Below, in pieces: positions 8,104 through 16,050 of a stretch of 64,000 bases of DNA. The DNA is from CAWDVK01 sp963805715. GTDB lineage: Bacteria > Actinomycetota > Actinomycetes > Streptosporangiales > Streptosporangiaceae. The translations under genes were made by a program, and so were the position numbers. The stretch spans positions 248,001-312,000 of the forward strand of contig CAWDVK010000007.1 of the NCBI GenBank assembly GCA_963805715.1, written 5' to 3'. Numbering within the stretch: the first letter of the stretch is position 1; each line of letters starts with the position of its first letter. The notes below the pieces were generated by a model. The model made no database searches, was not told where the DNA came from, and was given only the letters and a program-made list of their open reading frames with translations.

Positions 8104-8955
8104 ATGAGCGATGACGCCTACGGGGCCACTGTCGCGAAACGCCGGCTGGCCCGTCGCCTGACCGAGCTGCGGCACGAATCGGGCCATACCGCCAACCACG
8201 TCTGTGACGTGCTGAACTGGGGCCGCGGCAAGGTGGGCCGCTTCGAGGCCAACCAGTGGAAGCGTCCGGAGATGAGTGACATCCGGGACCTGCTGCGGGT
8301 GTACGACGTGTCCGGCGCTGAGGGGGACGAGCTGGAGGCCCTGGCCATCCGGGCTCGCCTCCGCGGCTGGTGGCGTGACTTTCCGGAGGTCTTCGAGAAC
8401 GAGTTCCCCGGCTTCGAGAACGACGCGGTGCGGATCCGCGTATTCATGCCGCTGCTGCTGCCGGGGCTGCTGCAGACTGCTGACTACACCGAGGCGATGC
8501 TGCGGTTCGGCTCCAGGCCGCCGACCTGGCGGCGCCGGGCCATGCTGGCCCGGCAGCGCCGGCAGGAGATCCTCGACCGAGCGGACGGGACGGCGCCCCA
8601 GGTCGTCGCGGTGATCACCGAAGCGTCGCTGATGTACCGGTGGGGCTCACGGGGCGACCGCCAGGACCAGATCGAGCACCTCATCGAGCTGAACGCCCGG
8701 CCCAATGTCGAGCTGCGCATCCAGCGCTTCGAGGACGGGCCGCCGCAGGGCATCTTCTCCCCGGTCAACATCTTTGAGCTGCCCGACTCGGAGCCCAGCA
8801 TCGTCTTCACGGAGACGGACACCGCGATCCAGGAGGTGAGCCAGAGCGATCTTGTTCGTGGCTACAGCCATACCTTCGACCGTGCTAGCGACGCGGCCCT
8901 CGAGCCCGCCGATACCACGGCATACCTGAGACATCTAGCCCAGCTACTGGAGTGA
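8104..8955 (+). CDS. XRE-family transcriptional regulator with DUF5753
   Basis: 283 residues. The N-terminal helix-turn-helix spans about residues 8-65 (KRRLARRLTELRHESGHTAN ... GRGKVGRFEANQWKRPEMSD). The C-terminal DUF5753 ligand/partner domain shows FPGFENDAVRIRVFMPLLLP then GLLQTADYTEAML, and later IFELPDSEPSIVFTETDT. The ATG follows GGGAGGCGGTCGCG. Family relatives include WhiJ-type regulators that work with small DUF397 proteins; here the DUF397 gene starts 3 bp after this stop, a classical pairing. The perfect palindrome at 8039-8053 is the likely operator. Confidence 0.92.
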   Translation: MSDDAYGATVAKRRLARRLTELRHESGHTANHVCDVLNWGRGKVGRFEANQWKRPEMSDIRDLLRVYDVSGAEGDELEALAIRARLRGWWRDFPEVFENEFPGFENDAVRIRVFMPLLLPGLLQTADYTEAMLRFGSRPPTWRRRAMLARQRRQEILDRADGTAPQVVAVITEASLMYRWGSRGDRQDQIEHLIELNARPNVELRIQRFEDGPPQGIFSPVNIFELPDSEPSIVFTETDTAIQEVSQSDLVRGYSHTFDRASDAALEPADTTAYLRHLAQLLE

Positions 8956-8958
8956 AAC

Positions 8959-9171
8959 ATGACTGACCTATCTCAGGCCGCCTGGCGCAAGGCCAGGGCG
9001 AGCCAGAACAATGGCGGCTGCGTCGAGGTGGCCGCCAATCTGCCCGAAGTGGTCGCCGTCCGGGACAGCAAGCGCCCGGCAGACGGGGCCCATGTGCTGA
9101 GCCGGGCCGCGTTCGCCGCATTCCTCGCCGACGCGCGGGCCGGGCGCTACGACCTGGATGCCCGCGCCTGA
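8959..9171 (+). CDS. DUF397 protein, partner of the XRE regulator
   Basis: A canonical 70-residue DUF397 protein: an N-terminal WRKARASQNNGGCVEVA segment, VVAVRDSKRP in the middle and a closing helix FAAFLADARAGRYD. It starts 3 bp after the XRE stop with a GGAGTGAAAC ribosome site. Members such as BldB-associated small proteins modulate the DNA-binding activity of the neighbouring regulator. A strong hairpin follows at 9191-9226 and probably ends the transcript. Confidence 0.9.
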   Translation: MTDLSQAAWRKARASQNNGGCVEVAANLPEVVAVRDSKRPADGAHVLSRAAFAAFLADARAGRYDLDARA

Positions 9172-9190
9172 CCGGGATCGGCTCGCCAGG

Positions 9191-9226
9191 CAGGATCCCC
9201 TTTGCCCGTTCGCGAGGGGGATCCTG
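9191..9226 (+). terminator. hairpin terminator after XRE-DUF397
   Basis: CAGGATCCCC at 9191-9200 pairs perfectly with GGGGATCCTG at 9217-9226 (10-bp stem, 16-nt loop), 20 bp past the DUF397 stop. There is little U-tract, as is usual in high-GC actinobacteria. Confidence 0.75.
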
Positions 9227-9357
9227 TTGCGCCGGGGGGCAGGCGCCGCCACGACCCTGGGGGGCGGCCGGCGAGGCCGCCCCCGCTAAGCTCATGGCTA
9301 GATATTTGGCACCATATTTCCCATGAACCCATTGCGAAGGTTTGCGCGGAACTCATA

Positions 9358-9374
9358 ATCTGTGTTTCACAGAT
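9358..9374. promoter_or_regulatory. palindrome, putative operator of the ATPase gene
   Basis: ATCTGTGTTTCACAGAT is a perfect 7+3+7 inverted repeat in an AT-richer patch, 27 bp upstream of ATG 9401. It shares the TGTGWTTCACA core with the palindrome ahead of the XRE gene, suggesting one regulator for both. Confidence 0.6.
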
Positions 9375-9400
9375 GCCTTTCCCCCCCAGGGCGGAGGATC

Positions 9401-10355
9401 ATGCTACCGTCGCCTGCCGATGGTGGCCGCAGCGGCCGTAGCTGGCCTGGCCGGTCTGCGGCTGCCGACGGGCAGCCCGGCTCAGCAGCTCACGAAGGGC
9501 TGCTGACGGCGCCGCTGGCTGAGGCGTTAGTGGCCAGCCCGCCCGAGCCGGACCGGCTCGTGGATGCGGGCATACGGGCTGGCGGCTGCTTCGTCCGGGT
9601 GCTGCCGCTCGACCTCACCTGCGCGGCGGCGGCCCGGCGGTTCTTCCGGGAGGGCGCGGCCGGCATCGGCCTGCCTGCCGATCTGGTCCACGACGGTGTC
9701 ACCATGGCCAGCGAGCTGGCGGCCAATACGCTGCACGCCCAGGCCAATGTCGAGTTCAGCGGCAGCAAGCACCGCGCGGTCAGCGGGCTGCCCGAGCTTC
9801 TGGCTCTACCTGCGCGGCTCCGGCGCCCGGCGCGAGCTTGTCTGCAAGGTCTTCGATTCCGTGCCAGGCTGGAACGTGGGCGCGCGGCCGGGAATGGCCA
9901 GCGCGCCGGACGGCTCCGTCAGCGGCCGCGGCCTTCAGGTCGTCGCCGGGCTGTCGGCCGGCCAGTGGGGCTGCCACCGGAGCCGGGGTCGGCTCGGTGC
10001 CTGGAAGGTGCCGGGCAAGGCCGTCTGGTTTGCCCTCCGGATCCCGCCGGCCGCCGATCCGGCGCTGCGTGCGGCCCCTGAGCTGGAGCCCGGCCGGGCG
10101 ATGGACGAGCTCGAGGCGATGCTCGCCGACCGGGGCCTCGCCGGGGGCCTGGTCCGGGCCGATGAGCCCGGCGGGTCCATCTCGGTGCTGTCGGTCAGCC
10201 GGAACCTGACGGTATGGCGGCATGGCGGCCGGGTGTCGTGGCGCCTGCCAGGCGGCGAGTGCCGTCAGATGCAGCTCAGCGATCTCGTCGACGTAGCCGA
10301 GCAGGTCGTGTGCGCGCACGAGGAAGCCAGCCTGACCGAGCCCGTCGGCGTCTGA
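9401..10355 (+). CDS. ATP-binding (HATPase_c, anti-sigma/RsbW-like) protein, frameshifted
   Basis: The ATG at 9401 follows GGCGGAGGATC. The first frame gives an N-terminal region with the N-box MASELAANTLHAQ typical of GHKL/SpoIIAB-like ATPases. After about 9796 reading continues in the +1 frame with WLYLRGSGARRELVCKVFDS, then a G2-type box GRGLQVVAGLSAGQWG and KAVWFALRIP. The C-terminal third (EAMLADRGLAGGLVRADEPG onward) is an extra domain I do not recognise. Total length implies one extra base. Such ATPases in actinomycetes are serine/anti-sigma kinases or orphan sensor-kinase-like partners, often linked to DUF397/XRE genes. A palindrome shared with the XRE promoter precedes it. Confidence 0.75.
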
Positions 10356-10560
10356 CCCGACTTCGGCCACGCTAGTGCGCAAGGCCGCGGGTGCCGGTGA
10401 TCGCTTCGAGGGCCTGGCGGAGTTCTCCGTGGACGGAGTCGGCGGCGGTGATGGTGCGCAGGCCCCACAGCCGGCAGGAGGCATCCCGATGCACGCACCC
10501 AATGCCAACACCGCTCCGGAAGGTCTGCGCGGGTGGTGGGCATCTCCCCCGCGATCCGGC
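10356..10560. other. intergenic, no confident gene
   Basis: About 205 bp. A minus-strand frame ends near 10372 with LRQALEAITGTRGLAH-like residues and might be a remnant, but there is no family match I can name. I see no clear regulatory motif. Confidence 0.3.
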
Positions 10561-10791
10561 ATGCAACGCATGATCTCGCCATGGGAGTACCGCCACCTGC
10601 GCGGCTGGGCAGGCGTGCGCATGGCCAGTGGTATCGCCTCGGCCGGCCTTGGCGCCGTTACGCTCTCGTTCGGCGGGAACGACTGGAAGACGTACGGGTG
10701 GACGATGGTGTTCCTGGCCCTGGCGGCGGCACAGTTCTCGTTCGCCTGCTGGGAGCTGATCATCGCTCGCTCCGGGTCTGCCCGAACCTGA
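10561..10791 (+). CDS. small membrane protein, conserved hypothetical
   Basis: 76 residues starting MQRMISPWEYRHLRGWAGVR, with two predicted membrane helices (ASGIASAGLGAVTLSFGG and WTMVFLALAAAQFSFACWEL). The SPWEYRHLRGWAGVR opening and the WKTYGW loop between the helices are reminiscent of short uncharacterised actinobacterial proteins. The start could also be the ATG at 10570. No function can be assigned; it lies at the right edge of the accessory island. Confidence 0.6.
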   Translation: MQRMISPWEYRHLRGWAGVRMASGIASAGLGAVTLSFGGNDWKTYGWTMVFLALAAAQFSFACWELIIARSGSART

Positions 10792-10797
10792 GCCTGG

Positions 10798-10981
10798 TCA
10801 GACGCCGGCCGGGGCGACGATGCCGTCCACGCGGATCTTCCGGTAGATGGTCGCCCGGGGACATGCCGAGCGCCCCGGCGGCTTTCACCTTGCTCCCGTT
10901 GCTGGCCGGGCGGCCCGCTGCGATGGCGTCGCGCTCCATGGACTCCAGGGGGTGAGCAGGCGCCTGGAGACCGGCCAGCCT
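10798..10981 (-). pseudogene. remnant of a Fis-type (HTH_8) regulator C-terminus
   Basis: On the minus strand one frame reads LESMERDAIAAGRPASNGSK then VKAAGALGMS, and the next frame reads RATIYRKIRVDGIVAPAGV followed by TGA at 10798. Together they form a Fis/HTH_8 DNA-binding domain like those at the C-termini of GAF-domain and NtrC-like regulators. One extra G in the run at 10857-10860 breaks it. An in-frame TGA near 10982 and the absence of any sensor domain upstream show that only the C-terminal end survives. It marks the island/backbone boundary. Confidence 0.6.
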
Positions 10982-11119
10982 TCAGCAGCGACCTACACAA
11001 ATGATCAAGGTCAGATCGTGGCCGAAGTCAGGTCTGAGCCCGCCAGTGCCTGAGCCCGCCGGGCCAGGGCCGTCGCGGCTGGCCAGCGCGGCTGCCCGGC
11101 GGAGCCCTACCGGAACTGC

Positions 11120-11905
11120 TCACCGCCCCCGGAACGCCGGCTGCTGCTTGTGCACGAAGGCCAGCGTCGCCGCCTGATGGTCGTCCGTCTGGCCCAGGCG
11201 TGCCTGCAGCTCGGCTTCCTTCTCCAGCGCCTCGCTCAGCCGGTGCGTGGCGGCGAACTGCAGGCTCTCCTTGATCGCCGCGTAGGCGAGCGTCGGGCCG
11301 GCGGCCAGCCGCTGGGCGAACGCGGCCGCCACGGCCGGAAGCTCGTCATCGGCCACCACCGACGTCAGCAGGCCGAGGCTCAGCGCCCGGCTGGAGTCGA
11401 CCGGCTCGGCCAGCATCAGCAGCTCAGCTGCCCTGGCCGCGCCGGCCAGGTGCTGCAGGGTCCAGGAGGCCCCGGAGTCCGCCCCGAGCCCGACCCGGGC
11501 GAAGGCCAGCAGCAGGCTGGACCGCTGGGCCGCGATCCGGAAGTCGCAGGCGAAGGCGAGCGCCGCCCCGGCCCCGGCCGCGACCCCGTTCAGCGCGGCG
11601 ATCACCGGCTTGGGCATGCCGGTGATCGTCTCCACCATCGGGTTGTAATGCTCCCGCACGGTGTCGAGCGGCTCAGCGCCCTCCGCGAGCAGCTCGGCGT
11701 GCTCGCGCAGATCCTGGCCCGAGCAGAAGGCCTGGCCGGCGCCGGTGAGGACCACGGCCCGGATGGCGCTGTCGGCACTGCTGTCCCGCAGCGCCTCCAG
11801 CAGCCCGGCTTTGGTCTCGGCGGTCAGGGCATTTCTGGCCGCCGGGCGGTTAATCGTGATTGTCGCGACCGCCCCATCGATGTCGTAGCGAACGGTGTCG
11901 GTCAC
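11120..11905 (-). CDS. enoyl-CoA hydratase/isomerase family protein (PaaG-like)
   Basis: Crotonase-fold protein of about 261 residues. Key segments are VVLTGAGQAFCSGQDLREH, PKPVIAALNGVAAGAGAALA and FACDFRIAAQRSSLLLAFAR, which form the oxyanion hole and active-site region. The arrangement EHYNPMVETITGMPKPVIAA resembles PaaG/enoyl-CoA isomerases. GTG 11905 is preferred over ATG 11911 because the ribosome site GAGAGGAG lies six bases before it. The substrate cannot be fixed from sequence. In related genomes it lies directly between tag and DUF3117, so it marks the return to the conserved order after the island. Confidence 0.85.
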   Translation of the reverse strand: MTDTVRYDIDGAVATITINRPAARNALTAETKAGLLEALRDSSADSAIRAVVLTGAGQAFCSGQDLREHAELLAEGAEPLDTVREHYNPMVETITGMPKPVIAALNGVAAGAGAALAFACDFRIAAQRSSLLLAFARVGLGADSGASWTLQHLAGAARAAELLMLAEPVDSSRALSLGLLTSVVADDELPAVAAAFAQRLAAGPTLAYAAIKESLQFAATHRLSEALEKEAELQARLGQTDDHQAATLAFVHKQQPAFRGR

Positions 11906-12256
11906 TGCCATCTCCTCTCCGGGCGAGCAGGCCGCGACGGACAGCCGCTGCCCTCGCAGCGTCGCATGGCTGCCGTCCGCGGGACAAGCCGGACAGTGCA
12001 GGACGGGCCGTCCAGGGTATAAATGATCTCCGTGGCCCGTCCGCGAGGGCGATCGCGCGGCTGGGCTGCCGGCCTGGCCGGGCATGCCAGCCGCGATGGG
12101 AGAACTGATCGTTACCACCGAAGGCCGGAACTGAAGGATAATGGAGGGACTGATCGAGATGCTTGTGGCTGGCCGGTCCCGCCAGGCACCGTCGCTGCGG
12201 TGCGCTGCGCCTCAGCGAGGTTCCGTGCGGCCCTTGGACAGGGAAGGGGATGCAGG

Positions 12257-12424
12257 ATGGCGGCGATGAAGCCGCGGACGGGCGACGGTCCGCTGGAGGT
12301 CACGAAGGAGGGCCGCGGCATCGTGATGCGCGTCCCGCTCGAAGGTGGTGGGCGGCTTGTGGTCGAGCTCACTCCGGACGAGGCGGGCGCTCTGAGCGAG
12401 GCGCTCAAGTCCGCTGTCGGCTGA
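12257..12424 (+). CDS. DUF3117 protein
   Basis: Exactly 55 residues, beginning MAAMKPRTGDGPLEVTKEGR and ending SEALKSAVG. This is a nearly invariant small actinobacterial protein (Rv1211 position) of unknown function. Such conservation in a tiny soluble protein suggests a structural or RNA/protein-binding role. Its stop is 2 bp before the start of the leucyl aminopeptidase, so the two are probably co-translated. Confidence 0.95.
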   Translation: MAAMKPRTGDGPLEVTKEGRGIVMRVPLEGGGRLVVELTPDEAGALSEALKSAVG

Positions 12425-12426
12425 TC

Positions 12427-13935
12427 TTGCCCATCGCCACCGAGGTCACTGCGCTGGCCGGGCTTGGCCCGCGTCCGCTCAGTGCCTACCTGTCCGCCGT
12501 TGCCTCCGGGACCGCCGGGCCGGCTGACCTGATCGCCGTTCCTGTCGAGGGCGACGGCGTGCCCGCTGCCGATCCGGCCCTCGACGAGTTCCTCCCGTCT
12601 GCCGCCGCCGACGTGGCGTCTGCCTTCCGGCTCACCGGACAGCCGGGGGAGGCTGCCGATACGGCTGTGCGAATCGCTGACTCGACGGCCCGCGTGCTCT
12701 TTCTCGGCGTCGGGGACCGATCACCGGAAGCGCTCCGCCGGGCGGGCGCCGAACTCGGGCGCAGGATCGCCGGCGGCCGCAGCGCGGCCGCCACCGTCGT
12801 CGCCGATGAGGCGCAGCCCGGCGTCAGCGCCTTTGCCGAGGGAATCCTGCTCGGCGGCTACCGGTTCACGCTGGCTGCCCGCGACGCGGACGAGCTGGCT
12901 CGTCCCGGTGCTGTCCAGCTGCTCGCTGCCGATGAGCGCGAGCAGTCGGCCGCGCTGAGCCTGGCGGCCACGCTGGCCAGCGCCGTGGCCCTCGCTCGCC
13001 ACCTGGGCAATGAGCCGTCTGATCGCAAGAGCCCGCAGTGGCTCGCCGACGCCGCGGCGATGGCGACGGCCGACCGGGACGTGCAGGTCAGGACCTGGTC
13101 GGAAGCCGAGCTCGCGCAGGTCGGCTTCGGCGGCATCCTGGCCGTCGGTTCCGGATCGGTCCGGCCGCCCCGGCTGATCGAGCTGAGTTACTGCCCGGCC
13201 GGCGCACGCCAGCACGTGGTACTGGTCGGCAAGGGCATCACCTTCGACAGCGGCGGCCTGTCGCTGAAGCCGACCGAGGGCATGCAGCTGATGAAGACGG
13301 ACATGGCCGGGGGCGCCGCGATCATTGCCGTCGCGTCCGCGCTGGCCAGCCTGGGCATCGGCTGCCGGGTGACCGGCCTGGTGGCGGCCGCGGAGAACAT
13401 GCCGTCCGGCTCGGCCTACCGGCCGGGAGACGTGATCACTCAGTACGGCGGCCGCACCGTGGAGGTGCTGAATACCGATGCCGAGGGCCGGCTGGTGCTC
13501 GCCGACGCCCTGGCCTACGCGGCTGCCACGCTCCAGCCCGACCTGATGGTCGACGTGGCGACCCTCACCGGCGCGGCCAGGATCGCGCTCGGCACCTCCC
13601 ATGCGGCCCTGTACGCGACCGATGACGGCCTCGCGGACGGGCTGATCGCCGCCGGGCTGGCCAGCGGCGACCGGCTATGGCGGATGCCGCTGGAGGGCAG
13701 CTACGCCAGGGCACTGGAGTCGCCCGTCGCTGACCTGTCGCACGTGGCCCGCGACGGCTCACCGGCCGGGTCGATCCTCGCCGCGCTGTTCCTGCGCGAG
13801 TTCGCGGGCGACTGCCCCTGGGCGCACCTGGACATAGCCGGAGCCGGCCGCTCGGCGACGGACGCGGGCGAGTTCTCCAAGGGCGCCACCGGATTCGGCA
13901 CCAGGCTGCTGCTGCGCTGGCTCGCCGGGCTCTGA
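12427..13935 (+). CDS. pepA: leucyl aminopeptidase (M17)
   Basis: Cytosolic dimetal exopeptidase of about 502 residues. I chose TTG 12427 because homology extends to here, it follows the DUF3117 stop by 2 bp, and no nearer ATG/GTG lies in frame. The catalytic domain has K269 and D274 in LVGKGITFDSGGLSLKP, the aspartate of MKTDMAGGA, and the family signature NTDAEGRL (N349-L356) with D351, E353 and R355. The N-terminal domain is less conserved, as usual. It acts in peptide turnover, and M17 enzymes can also bind DNA in some bacteria. Convergent with the O-methyltransferase gene. Confidence 0.94.
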   Translation: MPIATEVTALAGLGPRPLSAYLSAVASGTAGPADLIAVPVEGDGVPAADPALDEFLPSAAADVASAFRLTGQPGEAADTAVRIADSTARVLFLGVGDRSPEALRRAGAELGRRIAGGRSAAATVVADEAQPGVSAFAEGILLGGYRFTLAARDADELARPGAVQLLAADEREQSAALSLAATLASAVALARHLGNEPSDRKSPQWLADAAAMATADRDVQVRTWSEAELAQVGFGGILAVGSGSVRPPRLIELSYCPAGARQHVVLVGKGITFDSGGLSLKPTEGMQLMKTDMAGGAAIIAVASALASLGIGCRVTGLVAAAENMPSGSAYRPGDVITQYGGRTVEVLNTDAEGRLVLADALAYAAATLQPDLMVDVATLTGAARIALGTSHAALYATDDGLADGLIAAGLASGDRLWRMPLEGSYARALESPVADLSHVARDGSPAGSILAALFLREFAGDCPWAHLDIAGAGRSATDAGEFSKGATGFGTRLLLRWLAGL

Positions 13936-14017
13936 CCACCCGGCCCGCCCGGGCCGCCGCCGGACCAGCCGGGTCGCCGATCGGGCGCGGCCGGGCCTGA
14001 CGCCGTCGGCGCGGGCC

Positions 14018-14614
14018 CTACTCGGGGCGCTTGACCGCCGTCAGCAATCCCGCGCCGATGGGCAGCAGCAGCGGCACTAGCTGGTCGTCCGCCCGTACCT
14101 GGTCGCGAAGCCCGGCGAGCGCGGCTGCCTCCTCCGCGCTAGGCGCCCGGTCACCGGGCAGCTCGCCCGCCAGGGCGTCGTCGAACGCGAGGATCCCGCC
14201 CGGCCGCAGCAGCCGCAGCGCGGCGAGCAGGTACTCCGGGTACTCCTGCGGATCAGCGTCGCAGAACACCATGTCGTAGGCGCCATCGGCCAGGCGCGGC
14301 AGCACCTCCAGTGCCAGCCCGCCGATCAGCCGGTACCGGCCGGACGGGAAGCCGGCCTCCAGGAAGGCTGCCCTGGCCAGCCGCTGATGCTCCGGCTCGA
14401 CATCGACACTGGTCAGCACGCCTCCCGCCCGCATCCCGCGGAGCAGCCACAGACCGGATGTGCCGCAGCCGGTGCCGATCTCAACCACTGACCGCGCGCC
14501 CATGGCGGCCGCGATGAAGCGCAGGGCGCTGCCGGTCACCGGGCTGACCGGCGCGGCGCCGCCCACCTCGGCGGCGCTACGGCGGGTGCCGAGCAAGGCC
14601 TCATCTTCGGGCAC
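14018..14614 (-). CDS. class I SAM-dependent O-methyltransferase (Rv1220c-like)
   Basis: About 198 residues with the Methyltransf_3 pattern: VVEIGTGCGTSGLWLLRGM (SAM motif I), LTSVDVEPEHQRLARAAF and YDMVFCDADPQEYPEYLLAA. It corresponds to the gene upstream of and divergent from sigE in mycobacteria. The only standard start is GTG 14614, but the frame stays open upstream and reads ISTGDVTPAYIDEF, which resembles the N-terminus of homologues. The true start may therefore be non-canonical or mutated. Substrate unknown. Confidence 0.85.
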   Translation of the reverse strand: MPEDEALLGTRRSAAEVGGAAPVSPVTGSALRFIAAAMGARSVVEIGTGCGTSGLWLLRGMRAGGVLTSVDVEPEHQRLARAAFLEAGFPSGRYRLIGGLALEVLPRLADGAYDMVFCDADPQEYPEYLLAALRLLRPGGILAFDDALAGELPGDRAPSAEEAAALAGLRDQVRADDQLVPLLLPIGAGLLTAVKRPE

Positions 14615-14878
14615 GAACTCGTCGATGTAAGCCGGGGTGACGTCGCCGGTCGAGATAACGGCCTCCCCAGGGCGGCTAGAAGGAGTCTCCAGGTCGGCAG
14701 CCTAGCGTTCGCTGCACTGCCGCGGGAACCAGCGGGGCAACCTCGGCGTTGACCACATGCCGGGTTTTTCGATGTCGGCCGGCATCCGGGCCGGACCGAC
14801 CACTCAGCTTTTCTGCGGTTTTATTTCAGCCGGGCGGAAGTCTCAGCGGGATGATGGTGTTGGAGGCTGTGGGAGCGG
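14615..14878 (+). promoter_or_regulatory. divergent promoter region of O-methyltransferase and sigE
   Basis: 264 bp between the divergent genes. It contains an AT-richer patch (GGGTTTTTCGATGTCGG and AGCTTTTCTGCGGTTTTATT around 14763-14826) that probably holds the sigE promoter. I cannot assign exact -35/-10 boxes. Confidence 0.4.
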
Positions 14879-15511
14879 GTGAAAGGGGAGATCGTGAGCC
14901 AGGCCGGATCACCGGAGGCTGGGGCCACTGACTGGACGCCCCCGACCTGGGAGGATGTGGTCAGGGATCACTCAGCCCGGGTCTACAGGCTTGCCTACCG
15001 GCTGACCGGCAATAGCCACGATGCCGAGGATCTGACCCAGGAAGTGTTCGTCCGCGTCTTCCGGTCCCTCGACACCTACACGCCAGGCACCTTTGAAGGC
15101 TGGCTGCACCGGATTACCACCAATCTTTTCCTTGATCTCGCGCGCCGCCGCCAGCGCATCAGGTTCGAGGGCCTGGGCGAGGAGACCGAGGCGCGGCTGG
15201 GCGGTGCCGAGCCGACCCCCGCCGAGGCGTTCGATGACCGGCACCTCGATGGCGATATCCAGGCTGCGCTGAAGGCGCTCGCGCCGGAATACCGCGCCGC
15301 GGTCATCCTTTGCGACATCGAGGGCCTGTCGTATGAGGAGATCGCGGACACGCTCGGCATCAAGCTGGGCACCGTCCGCAGCCGCATTCACCGCGGCCGC
15401 GCACAGCTGCGCGCCGCACTCGAGCACCGCCGCCCGCGGCAGGCCACCCTCGCGCTGCCACGACCGCGGCTCGGCGTCGAGGTACCGCTGCCGCAGGGAG
15501 GGCAGCCATGA
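14879..15511 (+). CDS. sigE: ECF RNA polymerase sigma factor SigE
   Basis: About 210 residues. Region 2 is YRLAYRLTGNSHDAEDLTQE followed by VFVRVFRSLDTY. Region 4 is ALAPEYRAAVILCDIEGLSY then EEIADTLGIKLGTVRSRIHR. It directs the envelope-stress response. GTG 14879 gives the longest form; GTG 14894, three bases after GGGGAG, is a plausible alternative. The stop overlaps the anti-sigma start by ATGA. The linked anti-sigma, RseB-like, HtrA and TatB genes are the diagnostic actinobacterial sigE locus (Rv1221-Rv1224). Release of the sigma factor probably depends on phosphorylation and proteolysis of the zinc anti-sigma factor. Confidence 0.94.
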   Translation: MKGEIVSQAGSPEAGATDWTPPTWEDVVRDHSARVYRLAYRLTGNSHDAEDLTQEVFVRVFRSLDTYTPGTFEGWLHRITTNLFLDLARRRQRIRFEGLGEETEARLGGAEPTPAEAFDDRHLDGDIQAALKALAPEYRAAVILCDIEGLSYEEIADTLGIKLGTVRSRIHRGRAQLRAALEHRRPRQATLALPRPRLGVEVPLPQGGQP

Positions 15512-16050
15512 CCCATCTGGGACAGCGCCTGTCCGCCCTCATCGACGAGGAGCTGGACGGGGCCGAGCGCGACCGGGCGCTCTCGCACCTGGCCAGGTGC
15601 GAGTCCTGCCGGGCTGAGGTGTCCGCGCTGCGGGTGCTGAAGCGCCGGATGAATGCGCTCGGCGAGACGGCGGCGGACGCCGAGCTGACCGGGCGCCTGA
15701 TCGGCCTGGCCGGGCTAGCGGGGCTGGGCAGCATGAGCGGCGGCCCGGAGGCCCGCGCGCCATGGCCGTCGGCGTCCTGGCCGGGCCTGCCGGGCAGCGA
15801 CCGGATGACCGCCGGCAGCTGGCACGAAACCGGGCGGCCGGGCTGGCATGTCCTCGGCGGCTCGCTGGCCGTGCTGCTGGCCGGCCTCGGCACGGCCGCG
15901 TTCCTGATGGGCGGCGAGCAGCAAGCGCCAGCGCCCAGGATTACCCCGGCCGTCGACACGTACATGCTGCAGAACGATCTCGTCAACGGCGTGGTGCCGG
16001 TAGCGCCGGCCCCGCACCCGGGCGATAAGCCGGCGCCGCACGGCCCGTGA
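15508..16050 (+). CDS. zinc-binding anti-sigma factor (RseA-like) with membrane segment
   Basis: 180 residues. The N-terminus carries the ZAS zinc motif HLARCESC (His-x3-Cys-x2-Cys) inside a zf-HC2 domain, which binds the sigma factor. A hydrophobic segment WHVLGGSLAVLLAGLGTAAF near residue 115 predicts one membrane span with a Pro-rich outer tail. It overlaps sigE at the start and the RseB-like gene at the end (GTGA), so sigma, anti-sigma and sensor are made in a coupled way. A membrane-bound RseA with an exported partner would allow envelope sensing. Confidence 0.88.
   Translation: MTHLGQRLSALIDEELDGAERDRALSHLARCESCRAEVSALRVLKRRMNALGETAADAELTGRLIGLAGLAGLGSMSGGPEARAPWPSASWPGLPGSDRMTAGSWHETGRPGWHVLGGSLAVLLAGLGTAAFLMGGEQQAPAPRITPAVDTYMLQNDLVNGVVPVAPAPHPGDKPAPHGP

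Noticed and set aside
10372..10596. Minus-strand ORF ending in LRQALEAITGTRGLAH
   Set aside because: Mildly protein-like, but no family can be named, it overlaps the small membrane gene and has no clear ribosome site.
13936..14017. GC hairpins between pepA and the O-methyltransferase as a terminator
   Set aside because: Several weak overlapping GC-rich stems are possible, but none is long or followed by a T run, so no single structure can be supported.
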